64,000 nucleotides of DNA from a bacterium (GTDB lineage: Bacteria > Pseudomonadota > Alphaproteobacteria > Micavibrionales > UBA2020). Location of the stretch: assembly GCA_029945425.1 (NCBI GenBank), contig JAQSDV010000004.1:620436-684435 (forward strand). Reading direction: 5' to 3'. Below, one piece after another: positions 19,903 to 28,901 of the stretch; the stretch's first letter is position 1, and the number at the start of each line of letters is the position of its first letter. Position numbers and translations under genes: made by a program. The notes beneath the pieces were generated by a model. It saw only the letters and a list, made by a program, of their open reading frames with translations. It was not told where the DNA came from and did not search any database.

Positions 19903-19931
19903 TGTATAAAGATGGCGTCCGGTGGAGTCAA
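19903..19931 (-). promoter_or_regulatory. candidate sigma70 promoter for the 19225-19875 gene
   Basis: On the minus strand, TTGACT (19931-19926, 5 of 6) and TATACA (19908-19903, 4 of 6) are 17 bases apart. Transcription would start about 20 bases before the ATG at 19875. Confidence 0.45.
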
Positions 19932-19951
19932 GGCGCTATAAATAGGGAGGT

Positions 19952-20335
19952 TTAGCTCTGGAAGGAGCGTTTCAGGCCGGGGCCCTTGCCTGTGATCGCT
20001 TTTTCGACCAGCTCGACGATTTGCTGGCCAATGACTTGGTCGACACCCAGCAGGTTTTGCTTGGCCTCGTTGAATCCCTTGATGGCCTTGAACTGGCCTT
20101 CGGAGCGCAAATTGCCCATCAGGTCGGGACCGCCCTTGCGCGCGCGGGTGTTGAAAGCGTTTTCGGAGGAACGGAGTGTTTCGGCAGCAGCATAGAATGT
20201 CGTCAGCGCCTCGACAGCATTCGGGTCATGTTCGACGAGTTTTTGCTGTGCTTGTGCCAAGGCTTGCGCGCCGAAAGCTTCGGTCGCAGTGCCCTTGTAG
20301 GTCGTCAGGTCGTCTATGCCGCGCAACAGCACCAT
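19952..20335 (-). CDS. hypothetical protein
   Basis: This 127-residue protein is soluble and helical, rich in Ala, Gln and Glu, with the repeated-looking ALAQAQQKLVEHDPNAVEALTTFYAAAETLRSSENAF region. There is no signal peptide or known domain. The ribosome site is weak (CGGG about 10 bases before the ATG). It lies upstream of, and on the same strand as, the hypothetical gene at 19225-19875, which has its own promoter candidate. Confidence 0.55.
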   Translation of the reverse strand: MVLLRGIDDLTTYKGTATEAFGAQALAQAQQKLVEHDPNAVEALTTFYAAAETLRSSENAFNTRARKGGPDLMGNLRSEGQFKAIKGFNEAKQNLLGVDQVIGQQIVELVEKAITGKGPGLKRSFQS

Positions 20336-20459
20336 GGTATAACCCGCTTGCCCTTTTCACCCGATTAGGGTAATTTCCTTAATGCCTATTATACCCTAAA
20401 ATATAGGGCTGTCAGGCGAAAAGTTAATTTTCCGGAATATCATCAGGTAAGCTACTGAT

Positions 20460-22331
20460 ATGAATACGAAATTTGACGTCATTGTTGTCGGGGGAGGTCA
20501 TGCGGGCTGTGAAGCTGCCGCCGCTTCCGCACGCATGGGTGCCAAAACCCTGCTTTTGACCCACAAGATCGATTCTGTCGGCGTCATGTCCTGTAACCCT
20601 GCGATTGGCGGGCTTGGCAAAGGACATCTTGTGCGTGAAATCGATGCGCTCGATGGCGTGATGGGCAAAGTGATCGACAAAGCGGGCATCCAGTTCCGCA
20701 TCCTGAACGCCAGCAAAGGCCCCGCCGTCCGCGGCCCGCGCGCGCAGGCCGACCGCAAACTATACCGCGACAACATGCAGGCGATCCTGCTGAACTATTC
20801 GAACCTGACGCTGCATGGCGACGGCGCGGAAGAAATTCTGACCGATGCAAACGGTAATGTCAGCGGCGTCGTTACGACTGCCGGCACGATGTTCTCCTGC
20901 GGCGCGCTGGTCATTACAACCGGCACGTTCCTGCGTGGCATCGTGCATCGTGGCAAGGAACAACACGCGGCGGGACGCATCGGCGAAAAACCGTCGGTTG
21001 GTCTTGCGCTCTCGCTGGAAAAACTGAAGCTGCCGATGGGTCGCCTGAAAACCGGCACGCCCGCGCGCCTTGATGGCCGCACGATCAAATGGAACATGCT
21101 GGAAGAACAGCCCGGCGACAATCCGCCCACGCCGTTTTCTTTCATGAACGATAAAGTGACCGTGCCGCAAATCTCGTGCTTTATCACCTATACCAACGAA
21201 AACACGCACCAGGTCATCCGCGACAACCTGCAGGATGCGCCGATGTATTCAGGACAAATCAAATCCTCCGGCCCGCGCTACTGCCCGTCGATCGAGGACA
21301 AGGTTGTGCGTTTTGCGGATAAAGAACGTCACCAGATTTTCCTTGAGCCGGAAGGCCTCGACGATCCGACCGTCTATCCGAACGGCATCTCCACCTCGCT
21401 GCCGGAGTCTGTGCAGGATGCGATGATCCGCACCATTCCCGGTCTGGAGGACGTCAAAATTATCGTCGCGGGTTACGCGATTGAATACGATTACGTCGAT
21501 CCCCGTGCCCTCACCCGCACGCTCGAAACCCGCGCGCAGCCGGGCCTGTTTCTGGCAGGGCAAATCAACGGGACAACAGGGTATGAAGAAGCAGGCGCGC
21601 AAGGCCTGATCGCCGGCATCAATGCGGCGTTGAAGGCTGCGGGCAATGGCGCGGAATTCGTGTTGGACCGTGCGGATGGTTATATTGGCGTCATGATCGA
21701 CGACCTGATTACCCAAGGCGTGACGGAGCCGTACCGCATGTTCACCTCCCGCGCCGAATACCGGCTGCTGCTGCGCGCCGACAACGCCGATCAACGCCTA
21801 ACGCCGGCTGGTATTTCCATAGGATGTGTTGGAGCCGAACGTGCTGCAATGTTTGAACAAAAGCACCGCCAGCTGGCGGATGCCCGCGAATTGGTGACCA
21901 GCCTGACGGCGCTGCCGGTCGAGCTGGAACGCCTCGGCTTCAAGGTCAATCAGGACGGCACGCGCCGCTCCGTCCATGACCTGATGCGCTACCCCGATAT
22001 CTCGATCGACGCGTTGAAGGCGCATTGGCCGCAACTGGCCAATATCGCCCCCTCGATTGTCGAACAGGTCGAGATTGATGCCCGCTATGCCGGTTATATC
22101 CAGCGGCAGGAATCTGATATCAAGGCATTCCGCCGCGATGAAGCGCTGGAGCTGCCCCATGATCTCGATTACGGCGCGGTCGGCAGCCTGTCGAATGAAA
22201 TGCGCCTGAAACTGGGCAAGCACCGCCCCGATACCTTAGGCGCTGCAGCCCGCATCCCCGGCGTGACACCGGCCGCGCTGGTTGCCCTCCTCCGCCATAT
22301 CAAGCGCAAGCCGGAGAGCAAGGTTGCCTGA
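20460..22331 (+). CDS. mnmG: tRNA uridine 5-carboxymethylaminomethyl modification enzyme MnmG
   Basis: MnmG (GidA) is the FAD-dependent partner of MnmE. The 623-residue protein has the FAD motif [50 protein letters not shown] and the second-half motif [21 protein letters not shown] (here [16 protein letters not shown]). AGGTAA lies about 10 bases before the ATG. It overlaps rsmG by 8 bp and heads the mnmG-rsmG-parA-parB cluster, a standard order near alphaproteobacterial origins. Confidence 0.97.
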   Translation: MNTKFDVIVVGGGHAGCEAAAASARMGAKTLLLTHKIDSVGVMSCNPAIGGLGKGHLVREIDALDGVMGKVIDKAGIQFRILNASKGPAVRGPRAQADRKLYRDNMQAILLNYSNLTLHGDGAEEILTDANGNVSGVVTTAGTMFSCGALVITTGTFLRGIVHRGKEQHAAGRIGEKPSVGLALSLEKLKLPMGRLKTGTPARLDGRTIKWNMLEEQPGDNPPTPFSFMNDKVTVPQISCFITYTNENTHQVIRDNLQDAPMYSGQIKSSGPRYCPSIEDKVVRFADKERHQIFLEPEGLDDPTVYPNGISTSLPESVQDAMIRTIPGLEDVKIIVAGYAIEYDYVDPRALTRTLETRAQPGLFLAGQINGTTGYEEAGAQGLIAGINAALKAAGNGAEFVLDRADGYIGVMIDDLITQGVTEPYRMFTSRAEYRLLLRADNADQRLTPAGISIGCVGAERAAMFEQKHRQLADARELVTSLTALPVELERLGFKVNQDGTRRSVHDLMRYPDISIDALKAHWPQLANIAPSIVEQVEIDARYAGYIQRQESDIKAFRRDEALELPHDLDYGAVGSLSNEMRLKLGKHRPDTLGAAARIPGVTPAALVALLRHIKRKPESKVA

Positions 22332-22947
22332 AATCTTCAAGAACACCTTCGAGCGTCACGGATTCTTTGTTTCACGTGAAACACTGGACAAGTTCGAGAC
22401 GTATAATGCCCTCCTCCGCAAGTGGCAGAAGGCCATCAACCTTGTTGGCCCGACTACAGTGGATGACGCGCCAGAACGTCATTTCTTCGACAGCGCCCAG
22501 ATGTTCCGCTATATCCCAGATGTCGAGGTGACGCTGGCCGATCTAGGCTCCGGAGCGGGTTTCCCAGGGCTTGTGCTTGCAATGCTGGGCGTCAAGGATG
22601 TGCATCTGGTTGAGTCCGATATCCGCAAAGCCACCTTCCTGCGCGAGGTTTCACGCGAAACCTCCACCCCTGTGACTGTGCATAACAAGCGGATCGAGGA
22701 TACGGTCATTCCCAATCTCGATGTCGTCACCGCCCGTGCCCTCGCTCCCTTGCAGGATTTACTCGCGCATGTGGACCGTTTGCGCACACCCGACCGCCCC
22801 ATCTATGCCGTTCTTGCCAAAGGCCTGCAGCATGGCGAGGAAATCGACAAAGCTCACAAAACGTGGGATTTTGAGCTGGAAGTATTCCCCAGCGAGAGCG
22901 ATATGTCAGGAAAAGTATTAAGAATCAAAGGCTTAGTTAAGAAATAA
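22324..22947 (+). CDS. rsmG: 16S rRNA (guanine527-N7)-methyltransferase RsmG
   Basis: RsmG (GidB) methylates 16S rRNA at G527. The protein has the family's [15 protein letters not shown], the SAM-binding [14 protein letters not shown] and [14 protein letters not shown] chose TTG at 22324 (207 residues): GGAGAG lies 5-6 bases upstream, and it gives the 8-bp overlap with mnmG. Earlier in-frame starts would lie deep within mnmG. Two parS-type sites fall inside this gene, so part of the coding sequence is constrained by ParB binding. Confidence 0.93.
   Translation: MPEIFKNTFERHGFFVSRETLDKFETYNALLRKWQKAINLVGPTTVDDAPERHFFDSAQMFRYIPDVEVTLADLGSGAGFPGLVLAMLGVKDVHLVESDIRKATFLREVSRETSTPVTVHNKRIEDTVIPNLDVVTARALAPLQDLLAHVDRLRTPDRPIYAVLAKGLQHGEEIDKAHKTWDFELEVFPSESDMSGKVLRIKGLVKK
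22368..22383. promoter_or_regulatory. parS site 1 (inside rsmG)
   Basis: TGTTTCACGTGAAACA is the perfect 16-bp chromosomal parS consensus. It encodes part of FVSRET in rsmG. Confidence 0.95.
22647..22662. promoter_or_regulatory. degenerate parS-like site 2 (inside rsmG)
   Basis: GGTTTCACGCGAAACC differs from the parS core GTTTCACGTGAAAC at one central base (T to C) and in both outer bases. It also encodes VSRET in rsmG. Binding by ParB may be weaker. Confidence 0.6.
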
Positions 22948-22952
22948 CACGC

Positions 22953-22968
22953 TGTTTCACGTGAAACA
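22953..22968. promoter_or_regulatory. parS site 3 (between rsmG and parA)
   Basis: A perfect TGTTTCACGTGAAACA, extended to a 20-bp palindrome (22951-22970), lies just after the rsmG stop. Confidence 0.96.
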
Positions 22969-22999
22969 GCCGCCTCACGGTGTTCTGATACCTAAATTT

Positions 23000-23015
23000 T
23001 GTTTCACGTGAAACG
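23000..23015. promoter_or_regulatory. parS site 4 (upstream of parA)
   Basis: TGTTTCACGTGAAACG has a perfect 14-bp core with one flank change. It lies 37 bases before the chosen parA start, so ParB bound here could affect parAB transcription. Confidence 0.93.
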
Positions 23016-23052
23016 CGCTTGCCCCCACCCGAATCCTCAGGTACAAAACCTT

Positions 23053-23904
23053 ATGACCCAGGCATTACCCAAAATCGAGCAAAACACCCCTTTCACGGAT
23101 GGCGGTATCGCCTCCCAGACGCGGTTTATCAGCATTTCTAACCAAAAGGGCGGCGTTGGCAAGACGACGACCACTGTAAACCTTGCAACCGCCCTTGCGG
23201 CTGTTGGCAAGCGCGTGTTGGTGGTCGATCTCGACCCGCAGGGTAACGCCTCGACGGGTTTTGGCGTCGACCGCGCCGATCGTGTCAATGGCACCTATGA
23301 AGTGCTGTTCGGCGATTGCGGCGTGGACGAAGCTATCCATGAAACCAAGGTACCTAACCTTTTCATAATCTCGTCCTCCATTCACCTGTCGGGCGCCGAG
23401 ATCGAACTGGTGGATGTCCAGCGCCGCGAATACCGCCTGAAGGACGCGCTGGAGGCTGCGACCAATAAATTCGACTATGTGATGTTCGACTGCCCGCCTT
23501 CGCTCAACCTCCTGACGCTGAATGCTCTGGTTGCATCGAATGGCGTGCTGGTGCCGCTGCAATGCGAATTCTACGCGCTGGAGGGCCTGAGCCATCTGGT
23601 GAAGACGATCGAGCGCGTCAAGAACGCGTTTAACCAGGAACTGGAACTGACCGGCGTTGTGCTGACGATGTACGACAAGCGCAACAACCTCGCGAACCAG
23701 GTGTCGGACAACGTCCGCGGCTTTTTCGGCGACAAGGTTTTTGAAACGGTGATCCCGCGCAACGTCCGCATTTCGGAAGCGCCGTCCTTTGGCCTGCCCG
23801 CGATTGTGTACGACATGCACTGCTCCGGCTCGCAGGCATACATTCATCTCGCCAAGGAACTGCTGAAGCGCGAAGCGCAATTGCAGGCGAAATTTGGCGG
23901 CTAA
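23053..23904 (+). CDS. parA: chromosome partitioning ATPase ParA
   Basis: ParA drives segregation of ParB-bound origins by ATP-dependent DNA binding. The deviant Walker A box QKGGVGKTT is at residues 31-39; VLVVDLDPQGNAS and FDCPPSLNLLTLNAL follow. I chose ATG 23053 (283 residues). The frame is open further upstream to a TTG at 22999, but that stretch is parS site 4 read through (FHVKR) and is not likely to be translated. parB follows after 21 bases. Confidence 0.95.
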   Translation: MTQALPKIEQNTPFTDGGIASQTRFISISNQKGGVGKTTTTVNLATALAAVGKRVLVVDLDPQGNASTGFGVDRADRVNGTYEVLFGDCGVDEAIHETKVPNLFIISSSIHLSGAEIELVDVQRREYRLKDALEAATNKFDYVMFDCPPSLNLLTLNALVASNGVLVPLQCEFYALEGLSHLVKTIERVKNAFNQELELTGVVLTMYDKRNNLANQVSDNVRGFFGDKVFETVIPRNVRISEAPSFGLPAIVYDMHCSGSQAYIHLAKELLKREAQLQAKFGG

Positions 23905-23925
23905 TTTTTATCGGAGTTTATTGTC

Positions 23926-24882
23926 ATGACAGTTGAACAGAAAAAACGCGGACTCGGCCGTGGTCTCGATGCCCTCTTTCAGGATGCGCGTAAAGAGGAA
24001 GAAGCATTCCAGCCCAAAATGAAACGTGCCGATGAAATGGTCGCGGCCGTGCAGCAGATACAGGCGCAACAGGCAAACGCGCCCGCAGGCGCGCAACGCA
24101 AACTGGCCGTCGATAAAATGACGCCCGGCAAATTTCAGCCGCGCCGCCATTTCGATGATGCCGCGCTTGACCAGCTGGCAGACAGCATCGGCGTGCATGG
24201 CGTGTTGCAGCCGATCCTTGTGCGTCCTTTGTCCGGTACGATGTTCGAAATCATCGCGGGCGAACGCCGCTGGCGCGCCGCGCAAAAAGCGCAGCTGCAT
24301 GAAGTGCCCGTCGTCATTCAGGAATTGACAGACAAACAGGCGCTCGAAATCGCCCTCATCGAAAACCTGCAGCGCGAAGATTTGTCGGCGGTCGAAGAGG
24401 CCGAAGGCTACCAGCGCTTGATGGATGAATTCGGCCATACGCAAGACGCGCTCGCAACGCAGCTCGGCAAAAGCCGCAGCCATGTTGCGAACACGATGCG
24501 CCTGTTGAAGCTGCCGCAATCCGTGCGCAGCATGATCCAAAACGGCTCGCTCAGCGCCGGCCATGCCCGCGCCCTGATCGGCGCGAAAAATCCGGAAGAG
24601 CTTGCGGACCTGATCCAGCGTCGCGGGCTGAACGTCCGCCAGATCGAGGCGCTCGTTCAGAAATCAACCGATGGCAAGCTGAAGCCCAATCATAAGAAGG
24701 CACAGCGTTTCATCCAGAAAGATGTCGATGTCCTGGCGCTGGAGCGCCTGACCTCCGACAAGCTGGGCCTCAATGTGACGATCGACAGCGTGGGCCCGGC
24801 CGGCCGCCTGACCATCGAATACAAGACGCTCGACCAGCTGGACGACCTTCTCGCAAGGATTGGCCAAACGCCCCGCCGCTAA
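23926..24882 (+). CDS. parB: chromosome partitioning protein ParB
   Basis: ParB is the CTP-dependent clamp that loads at parS. The 318-residue protein has the N-terminal ParA-stimulating GLGRGLDALF, the CTP-binding motifs GERRWRA and ENLQRED, and a helix-turn-helix region (TQDALATQLGKSRSHVANTMRLLKLP) that reads parS. The C-terminal dimerisation domain ends DQLDDLLARI. All functional elements are intact. Four parS-type sites lie within 1.6 kb upstream, so cis recognition is expected. Confidence 0.96.
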   Translation: MTVEQKKRGLGRGLDALFQDARKEEEAFQPKMKRADEMVAAVQQIQAQQANAPAGAQRKLAVDKMTPGKFQPRRHFDDAALDQLADSIGVHGVLQPILVRPLSGTMFEIIAGERRWRAAQKAQLHEVPVVIQELTDKQALEIALIENLQREDLSAVEEAEGYQRLMDEFGHTQDALATQLGKSRSHVANTMRLLKLPQSVRSMIQNGSLSAGHARALIGAKNPEELADLIQRRGLNVRQIEALVQKSTDGKLKPNHKKAQRFIQKDVDVLALERLTSDKLGLNVTIDSVGPAGRLTIEYKTLDQLDDLLARIGQTPRR

Positions 24883-24898
24883 TTAGATTCCCTCTCAG

Positions 24899-24924
24899 GG
24901 AACAGAATCACCTCGGCCGGTGTT
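24899..24924 (+). promoter_or_regulatory. possible EcfG-type (general stress) promoter
   Basis: GGAAC (24899-24903) and TGTT (24921-24924) are 17 bases apart. The alphaproteobacterial EcfG consensus is GGAAC-N16/17-CGTT, so one base of the -10 differs. It would transcribe the small secreted protein at 24999. Confidence 0.3.
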
Positions 24925-24998
24925 GGATGAACGACGGCGGGAAAGTTACGTTTTCCAACCGCATAACAATTAAAGTTAACGCGTGAAGGAGAATTCAC

Positions 24999-25304
24999 AT
25001 GAAAAACACCTTGAAAACACTTGCAGCGGCACTGGTTATGATTCCTGCCCTCGCTTTTGCAGGCAGCGATGGTATGACTGTTCGCACCACCACTCAAACT
25101 CGCGATATGGGGACCTATGAATCCTCGTCCGACACCATCTCCGATGGCAGCCTGATGACCACTGACACGACCACCACCACCGTGACCCGTCAGCGCAATG
25201 CCCGTTCGGACACTGAATACGGTGCAAACAGCCCCACGCCGGGCGAGACCGATACCCGCGTCTTCGTGCGCGAGCGCGTCCGCTTCGAGCGTAACGCCGA
25301 GTAA
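24999..25304 (+). CDS. small secreted Thr/Arg-rich protein
   Basis: This 101-residue protein has a clear signal peptide (residues 1-21, KNTLKTLAAALVMIPALAFAGS). The mature part is rich in Thr and Ser (TTDTTTTTVTRQRN) and ends in charged RVFVRERVRFERNAE. No family is recognised. GAAGGAGA lies directly upstream of the start, and a strong terminator follows, so it is likely a monocistronic, well-translated periplasmic protein. Confidence 0.75.
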   Translation: MKNTLKTLAAALVMIPALAFAGSDGMTVRTTTQTRDMGTYESSSDTISDGSLMTTDTTTTTVTRQRNARSDTEYGANSPTPGETDTRVFVRERVRFERNAE

Positions 25305-25336
25305 CTACGGCGTAATGACTGAACTACCCTGAAGTG

Positions 25337-25370
25337 CAAAGCCGTCTTTTTTAAGACGGCTTTGTGCTTT
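25337..25370 (+). terminator. rho-independent terminator
   Basis: CAAAGCCGTCTT (25337-25348) pairs with AAGACGGCTTTG (25353-25364) around TTTT, followed by a T-rich tail. It ends the transcript of the small secreted protein. Confidence 0.85.
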
Positions 25371-25409
25371 CCGAGACGTATAAACGCCAGCCGGCATAAC
25401 GAATGTCAT

Positions 25410-25438
25410 TTGACATATTATTGAAATTGTTATAGAAT
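25410..25438 (+). promoter_or_regulatory. near-consensus sigma70 promoter
   Basis: TTGACA (25410-25415) and TAGAAT (25433-25438) are exactly 17 bases apart. The expected transcription start, 7 bases on, is about 25445, the A of the next gene's ATG. There is no ribosome-binding site, so the mRNA is probably leaderless. Confidence 0.65.
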
Positions 25439-25444
25439 CCTCAA

Positions 25445-26458
25445 ATGAGCTTCTTAAAAGGTAAATTGAAGGCGACATTCGATAACGCGCGTTGGGCGAT
25501 GACGTCCAAGCGCGCGAAGCGTGGCAAGCTGGATCAGGCGATCGCCATGATCAGCAATTACCCAGAAACCAAATTCCTCCTCGATCTCGTAACGCAAGAA
25601 GGCGTCGGCGTCACCTTTGACAAGAACATGAAGGATGGCCCCGCTGCCGCGCAACTGGTGACGAACCGTGAAACCGGCCAGCAATATATCGCGCTTAACC
25701 CCAATGCGGCACCCACCGACCTTGCCCTTTCGCTGATCCATGAGATGCGCCATGTCTGGCAGGACAAGGTTCTGGGCCTGACACCGCAGAGCCGGGCATT
25801 GAGCGAACCGGATTCCGAAACCGCCCTGATGCTGACGCGCGTGCGCGAAGCGGATGCCCATGCCTTCGTCAACCTGATGGTGCGCCGCATCCAGAAGTCG
25901 CAGGACGACGCGGCGGAACTGAAAGAGCTTGCGCAGAGATTGCAGGAAACGACCGGCAAGCCGCTTGATGTCTACCAGACAGAAGTCGTCGCCAAATATG
26001 CCGAGCGCAAATTCAAAGACCGTCTGGATGATGATGCAAGGCAGATGTCAGCGGATTTCCAGTGGGCGCTGCAAAACCTTGATCCCTATGACCGCCAGTC
26101 GCTGGTCGACTATCATATCCGCTACACCTCGCCCGCGATGGAGCCGCAGCCGCATGTCGGCGGCCGCGTAAAATTCGGCGTCGATCACATGCGCCAGATG
26201 CTGCATATCGGCGTCGCGCTGGAAGCGCCCTCCTATATGGATCATCTGACCAATGACGAATTCAAGGCGGCCGTGCTGGGCGATGTCAGCCCCGAGATCA
26301 AGAGCGCGGTGTCGCTGATGGATCACTTCGAAAAGGCCGCAGCCCGTGGACAGACAAACCCGCGCGACAACTTCGGCTACCGTGTCGCCATCGAGGAACG
26401 CCTCGCGAAAGCTGTCAACCAGCCGCCCAAGCCGCAGACGCCTTCTCTGTACGGTTAA
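25445..26458 (+). CDS. putative zinc metallopeptidase (HEMRH), DUF6782-like family
   Basis: This 337-residue protein carries a canonical HExxH motif, H99-E-M-R-H103, within TDLALSLIHEMRHVWQ. An acidic READAHAF follows at 135, where the Glu could be the third zinc ligand, as in gluzincins. It has no signal peptide and a helical C-terminal half. The fold family resembles DUF6782 by memory only. It is the best-preserved of five related proteins in the window (others at 12348, 13438, 48187 and 59874). A near-consensus promoter places transcription start on its ATG. Confidence 0.8.
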   Translation: MSFLKGKLKATFDNARWAMTSKRAKRGKLDQAIAMISNYPETKFLLDLVTQEGVGVTFDKNMKDGPAAAQLVTNRETGQQYIALNPNAAPTDLALSLIHEMRHVWQDKVLGLTPQSRALSEPDSETALMLTRVREADAHAFVNLMVRRIQKSQDDAAELKELAQRLQETTGKPLDVYQTEVVAKYAERKFKDRLDDDARQMSADFQWALQNLDPYDRQSLVDYHIRYTSPAMEPQPHVGGRVKFGVDHMRQMLHIGVALEAPSYMDHLTNDEFKAAVLGDVSPEIKSAVSLMDHFEKAAARGQTNPRDNFGYRVAIEERLAKAVNQPPKPQTPSLYG

Positions 26459-26471
26459 AAATTTTAAGAAA

Positions 26472-27230
26472 CTATTCGGTCGCTGTTTCGGCGGGTGCGC
26501 CGGGCTTCCATTCGGATACGCGCTTCTGCGCTTCCTTCACCGCATCGGTAGACATTTTACGCGTCAGCATTTTCAGGTTGCGCGCCGCGGTTTTGTTACC
26601 GTTCTTGGCGGCGAGTGCAAACCATGTATAGGCATCGACATCGTCCTGGTCGCCGCCGTCGCCGTTATAGGACATGATCGCCATATTATATTGCGCTGAC
26701 ATGTTGTTCTGCTGCGCGGCCATCTTGAACCACTTGCGCGCCTCGCCGTAATCCTGATCGGTGCCCTTGCCTTCCATGTACAAGGTGCCGAGGATTGTCT
26801 GCGCCGGCACGTTGCCCTGTGATGCCCAGGGGGTCAGGATTTTCAGCGCGCGTTTATAGTCGCCTTGGCTATAGGCTGCGTTGCCTTCCTCGAAAGGGAT
26901 GTCGATTTTTTCTTTTGCGGGGGTGCCGTCGGAGGTGGTGGTGCCGTTGTTTCCGCCCGACAGGTTGCCGTTCAGCGCAACCAGCAATTCGGATGATGAC
27001 CCGTCCGCTTTCTTGATCATCGCCTGATAGCTGACAACGCCGGCATCGTCCGTCACATAATAAACTTTGTCGACCCGGTTGCCCGCGCCGACATTCTGCA
27101 TGATTGTCTGCTGCACCGCCGGCGGCACGAACATCCAGTTCACGACCTTTGATTCCGCATGGGCGGTGAAGGCAAAGCCAACCGCCACGGGAATCATGTA
27201 GAAGAAAGCCCTGCTGAAGAAACGAACCAT
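26472..27230 (-). CDS. secreted Sel1-repeat protein (second)
   Basis: This 252-residue exported protein has a signal peptide (about residues 1-25, ending FAFTAHAES). A variable Ser/Gly linker follows near 95 (GNLSGGNNGTTTSDG). Residues about 115-230 carry Sel1/TPR-like repeats: FEEGNAAYSQGDYKRALKILTPWASQGN, AQTILGTLYMEGKGTDQDYGEARKWFKMAA, AQYNMAIMSYNGDGGDQDDVDAYTWFALAA. ATG 27230 was chosen over 27239 because AAGG then has 9-base spacing. It resembles the Sel1 protein at 14659 in design, but the unique N-terminal domain differs. Confidence 0.82.
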   Translation of the reverse strand: MVRFFSRAFFYMIPVAVGFAFTAHAESKVVNWMFVPPAVQQTIMQNVGAGNRVDKVYYVTDDAGVVSYQAMIKKADGSSSELLVALNGNLSGGNNGTTTSDGTPAKEKIDIPFEEGNAAYSQGDYKRALKILTPWASQGNVPAQTILGTLYMEGKGTDQDYGEARKWFKMAAQQNNMSAQYNMAIMSYNGDGGDQDDVDAYTWFALAAKNGNKTAARNLKMLTRKMSTDAVKEAQKRVSEWKPGAPAETATE

Positions 27231-27339
27231 ATTATGCATCCTTGCCGGTATTGCGGCCTTTCAGTGCCGCCTTGCGACTTATTATCATACAGTCTTTGCT
27301 GCAATGCGCAACAATTGGCGCCGTTGATGCCTATATAGT

Positions 27340-28389
27340 TCAGGCGCGGCGGCGGGACAGGGCGCGGCTGCCGATCTGCGATAATGATAATACAGCGCGG
27401 CTCACCAATACCTCCGGCTCAGCGCCCGACATCTTGCATTTCGCTTCGCAAGCCATCAAAAGTGAGATCGCCTGTTCAATTTGTGCCATCGACCAGCCGT
27501 TCATCTGCGCGACAAAGCTGTCCTTCAGTTTGAAGAACAGCGGCGGCTTCAGCTGCTTCAGCGCGATATCCAGCACCTCGCCCTTGGCAAGACGCGCCTT
27601 GGTGATATGCAGCTTGGAGAAATAGTTTTGCATATGACGCAGGATGGAGACGGCGTTTTCCCCCTCCGCCAGCGCCAGTTGCAGCACGCGGTCGGCATCG
27701 CCGAACTGGCCGGAACCCATATATTTGGTCAGGTCGTCCAGCGGCAATTGCGCGGCGGCACCAACGCAGGCGGTTACGTCCTCAAGGCTGATATCGCGCT
27801 GGCCGCCCATATAGATCATAAGCTTCTCGGCCTCGCCGCGCGCAACGGCGCGGTCACCGATCACATTGCTGGCAAAATGGGACATCGCATCCGATGAAAT
27901 GCGGAAACCGGCCCCGCGCAGCATATCGCCGATGACTTTGGCAAGGTCGCGTTCGTCATCGACATAGCAGGGTACAGCGGCGGCATTTTCCTGCTGTTCG
28001 AACAGCAAACGCAAGGATGACCGCGGGCCCAACTCTCCCGCTTCGATCACGACGCGGTTGTCGCCGGGTTTCAACTGCTTCAGCGCGTCCTTGATGGCAG
28101 AGGTTGATTTATCGGCATTGTCGAGCATGCGCAGGCGCACGGCGCGCGCACCGCCCAGCATCGAAATGGATTTCGCCTCGTCCAGCAGCGTGGCGGGGTT
28201 ATCGGAGAGTTGCGACGGCGTGATGTCCACAAGCGCGAAGGGATCTTTTTCGTCGACACCGGCATGCTTGATCAGCTGCGATGCGCGTTCCCGCACACGG
28301 CCTTCATCGGGGCCGTAGACAAGGATGGCGCGGATGTTGTCGGGCGGATTGTTGACGAAAGCGTCAATGCCTTTGAACTGCAGCTTCAT
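27340..28389 (-). CDS. holA: DNA polymerase III subunit delta
   Basis: HolA is the clamp-loader subunit that opens the beta clamp. The 349-residue protein has the family start [36 protein letters not shown] and a three-domain layout, with VTACVGAAAQLPLDDLTKYMGSG in the lid region and a C-terminal collar. No P-loop is expected in delta. It overlaps lptE by 4 bp (ATGA) and closes the leuS-lptE-holA operon. Confidence 0.92.
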   Translation of the reverse strand: MKLQFKGIDAFVNNPPDNIRAILVYGPDEGRVRERASQLIKHAGVDEKDPFALVDITPSQLSDNPATLLDEAKSISMLGGARAVRLRMLDNADKSTSAIKDALKQLKPGDNRVVIEAGELGPRSSLRLLFEQQENAAAVPCYVDDERDLAKVIGDMLRGAGFRISSDAMSHFASNVIGDRAVARGEAEKLMIYMGGQRDISLEDVTACVGAAAQLPLDDLTKYMGSGQFGDADRVLQLALAEGENAVSILRHMQNYFSKLHITKARLAKGEVLDIALKQLKPPLFFKLKDSFVAQMNGWSMAQIEQAISLLMACEAKCKMSGAEPEVLVSRAVLSLSQIGSRALSRRRA

Positions 28390-28901
28390 TTCGCGTTCTC
28401 GCGGTTAAAATGAAGTGCGACCTCGGTCACTACAGTATCCGCCAACTCTTCGAGCATGTGGTTGGAGACAGAGGCCTTGGAAACAAGGGTCGCAAACTGG
28501 TTGTCCAGCTGGTTATAGCCGCCGACGGCGCGCACATCACGCAACAGCACGACTTTACCTGTCGCCCGTTCGGTCAGCGTCATGGTCGACGTCACCTGCA
28601 GCATCGCGCGGGTCGATGTCGCGTCCTTGCGGATGCCGAGGTTGGTGAGTTCCGTCAGTAGCGGCGACATCGACAATATATATGGCGCGTCACCGGGGCG
28701 GCCTTTGAGGTTCAGGCGGTCGATCAACTGGTTGCGCAGGTACTGGCCCTCGCGGTCGGGAATGTTGGCGATTTCGACGCCCGATTCCAGCGCATCCGCC
28801 GCATCGAACACGCCGCTCGTCTCGCCATACATCGGCTTGAAGCCGCAGGCGGATACCGGCAGCAGCAGCGCAAAAACCAGCAATAGCCTAGACAACCACA
28901 T
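28386..28901 (-). CDS. lptE: LPS assembly lipoprotein LptE
   Basis: LptE plugs the LptD channel that delivers LPS to the outer membrane. The 171-residue protein starts [21 protein letters not shown]; the lipobox VSAC gives a lipid-modified Cys near residue 19. FKPMYG after it is typical. ATG 28901 overlaps the leuS end by 14 bp, a normal arrangement for this gene pair. Confidence 0.9.
   Translation of the reverse strand: MWLSRLLLVFALLLPVSACGFKPMYGETSGVFDAADALESGVEIANIPDREGQYLRNQLIDRLNLKGRPGDAPYILSMSPLLTELTNLGIRKDATSTRAMLQVTSTMTLTERATGKVVLLRDVRAVGGYNQLDNQFATLVSKASVSNHMLEELADTVVTEVALHFNRENAK

Noticed and set aside
22282..22323. Longer rsmG start inside mnmG
   Set aside because: It would overlap mnmG by 50 bases; TTG 22324 has a spaced GGAGAG and gives the normal RsmG length.
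22999..23052. Longer parA start at TTG 22999
   Set aside because: The added residues are parS site 4 read as protein (FHVKR) and do not resemble ParA N-termini.
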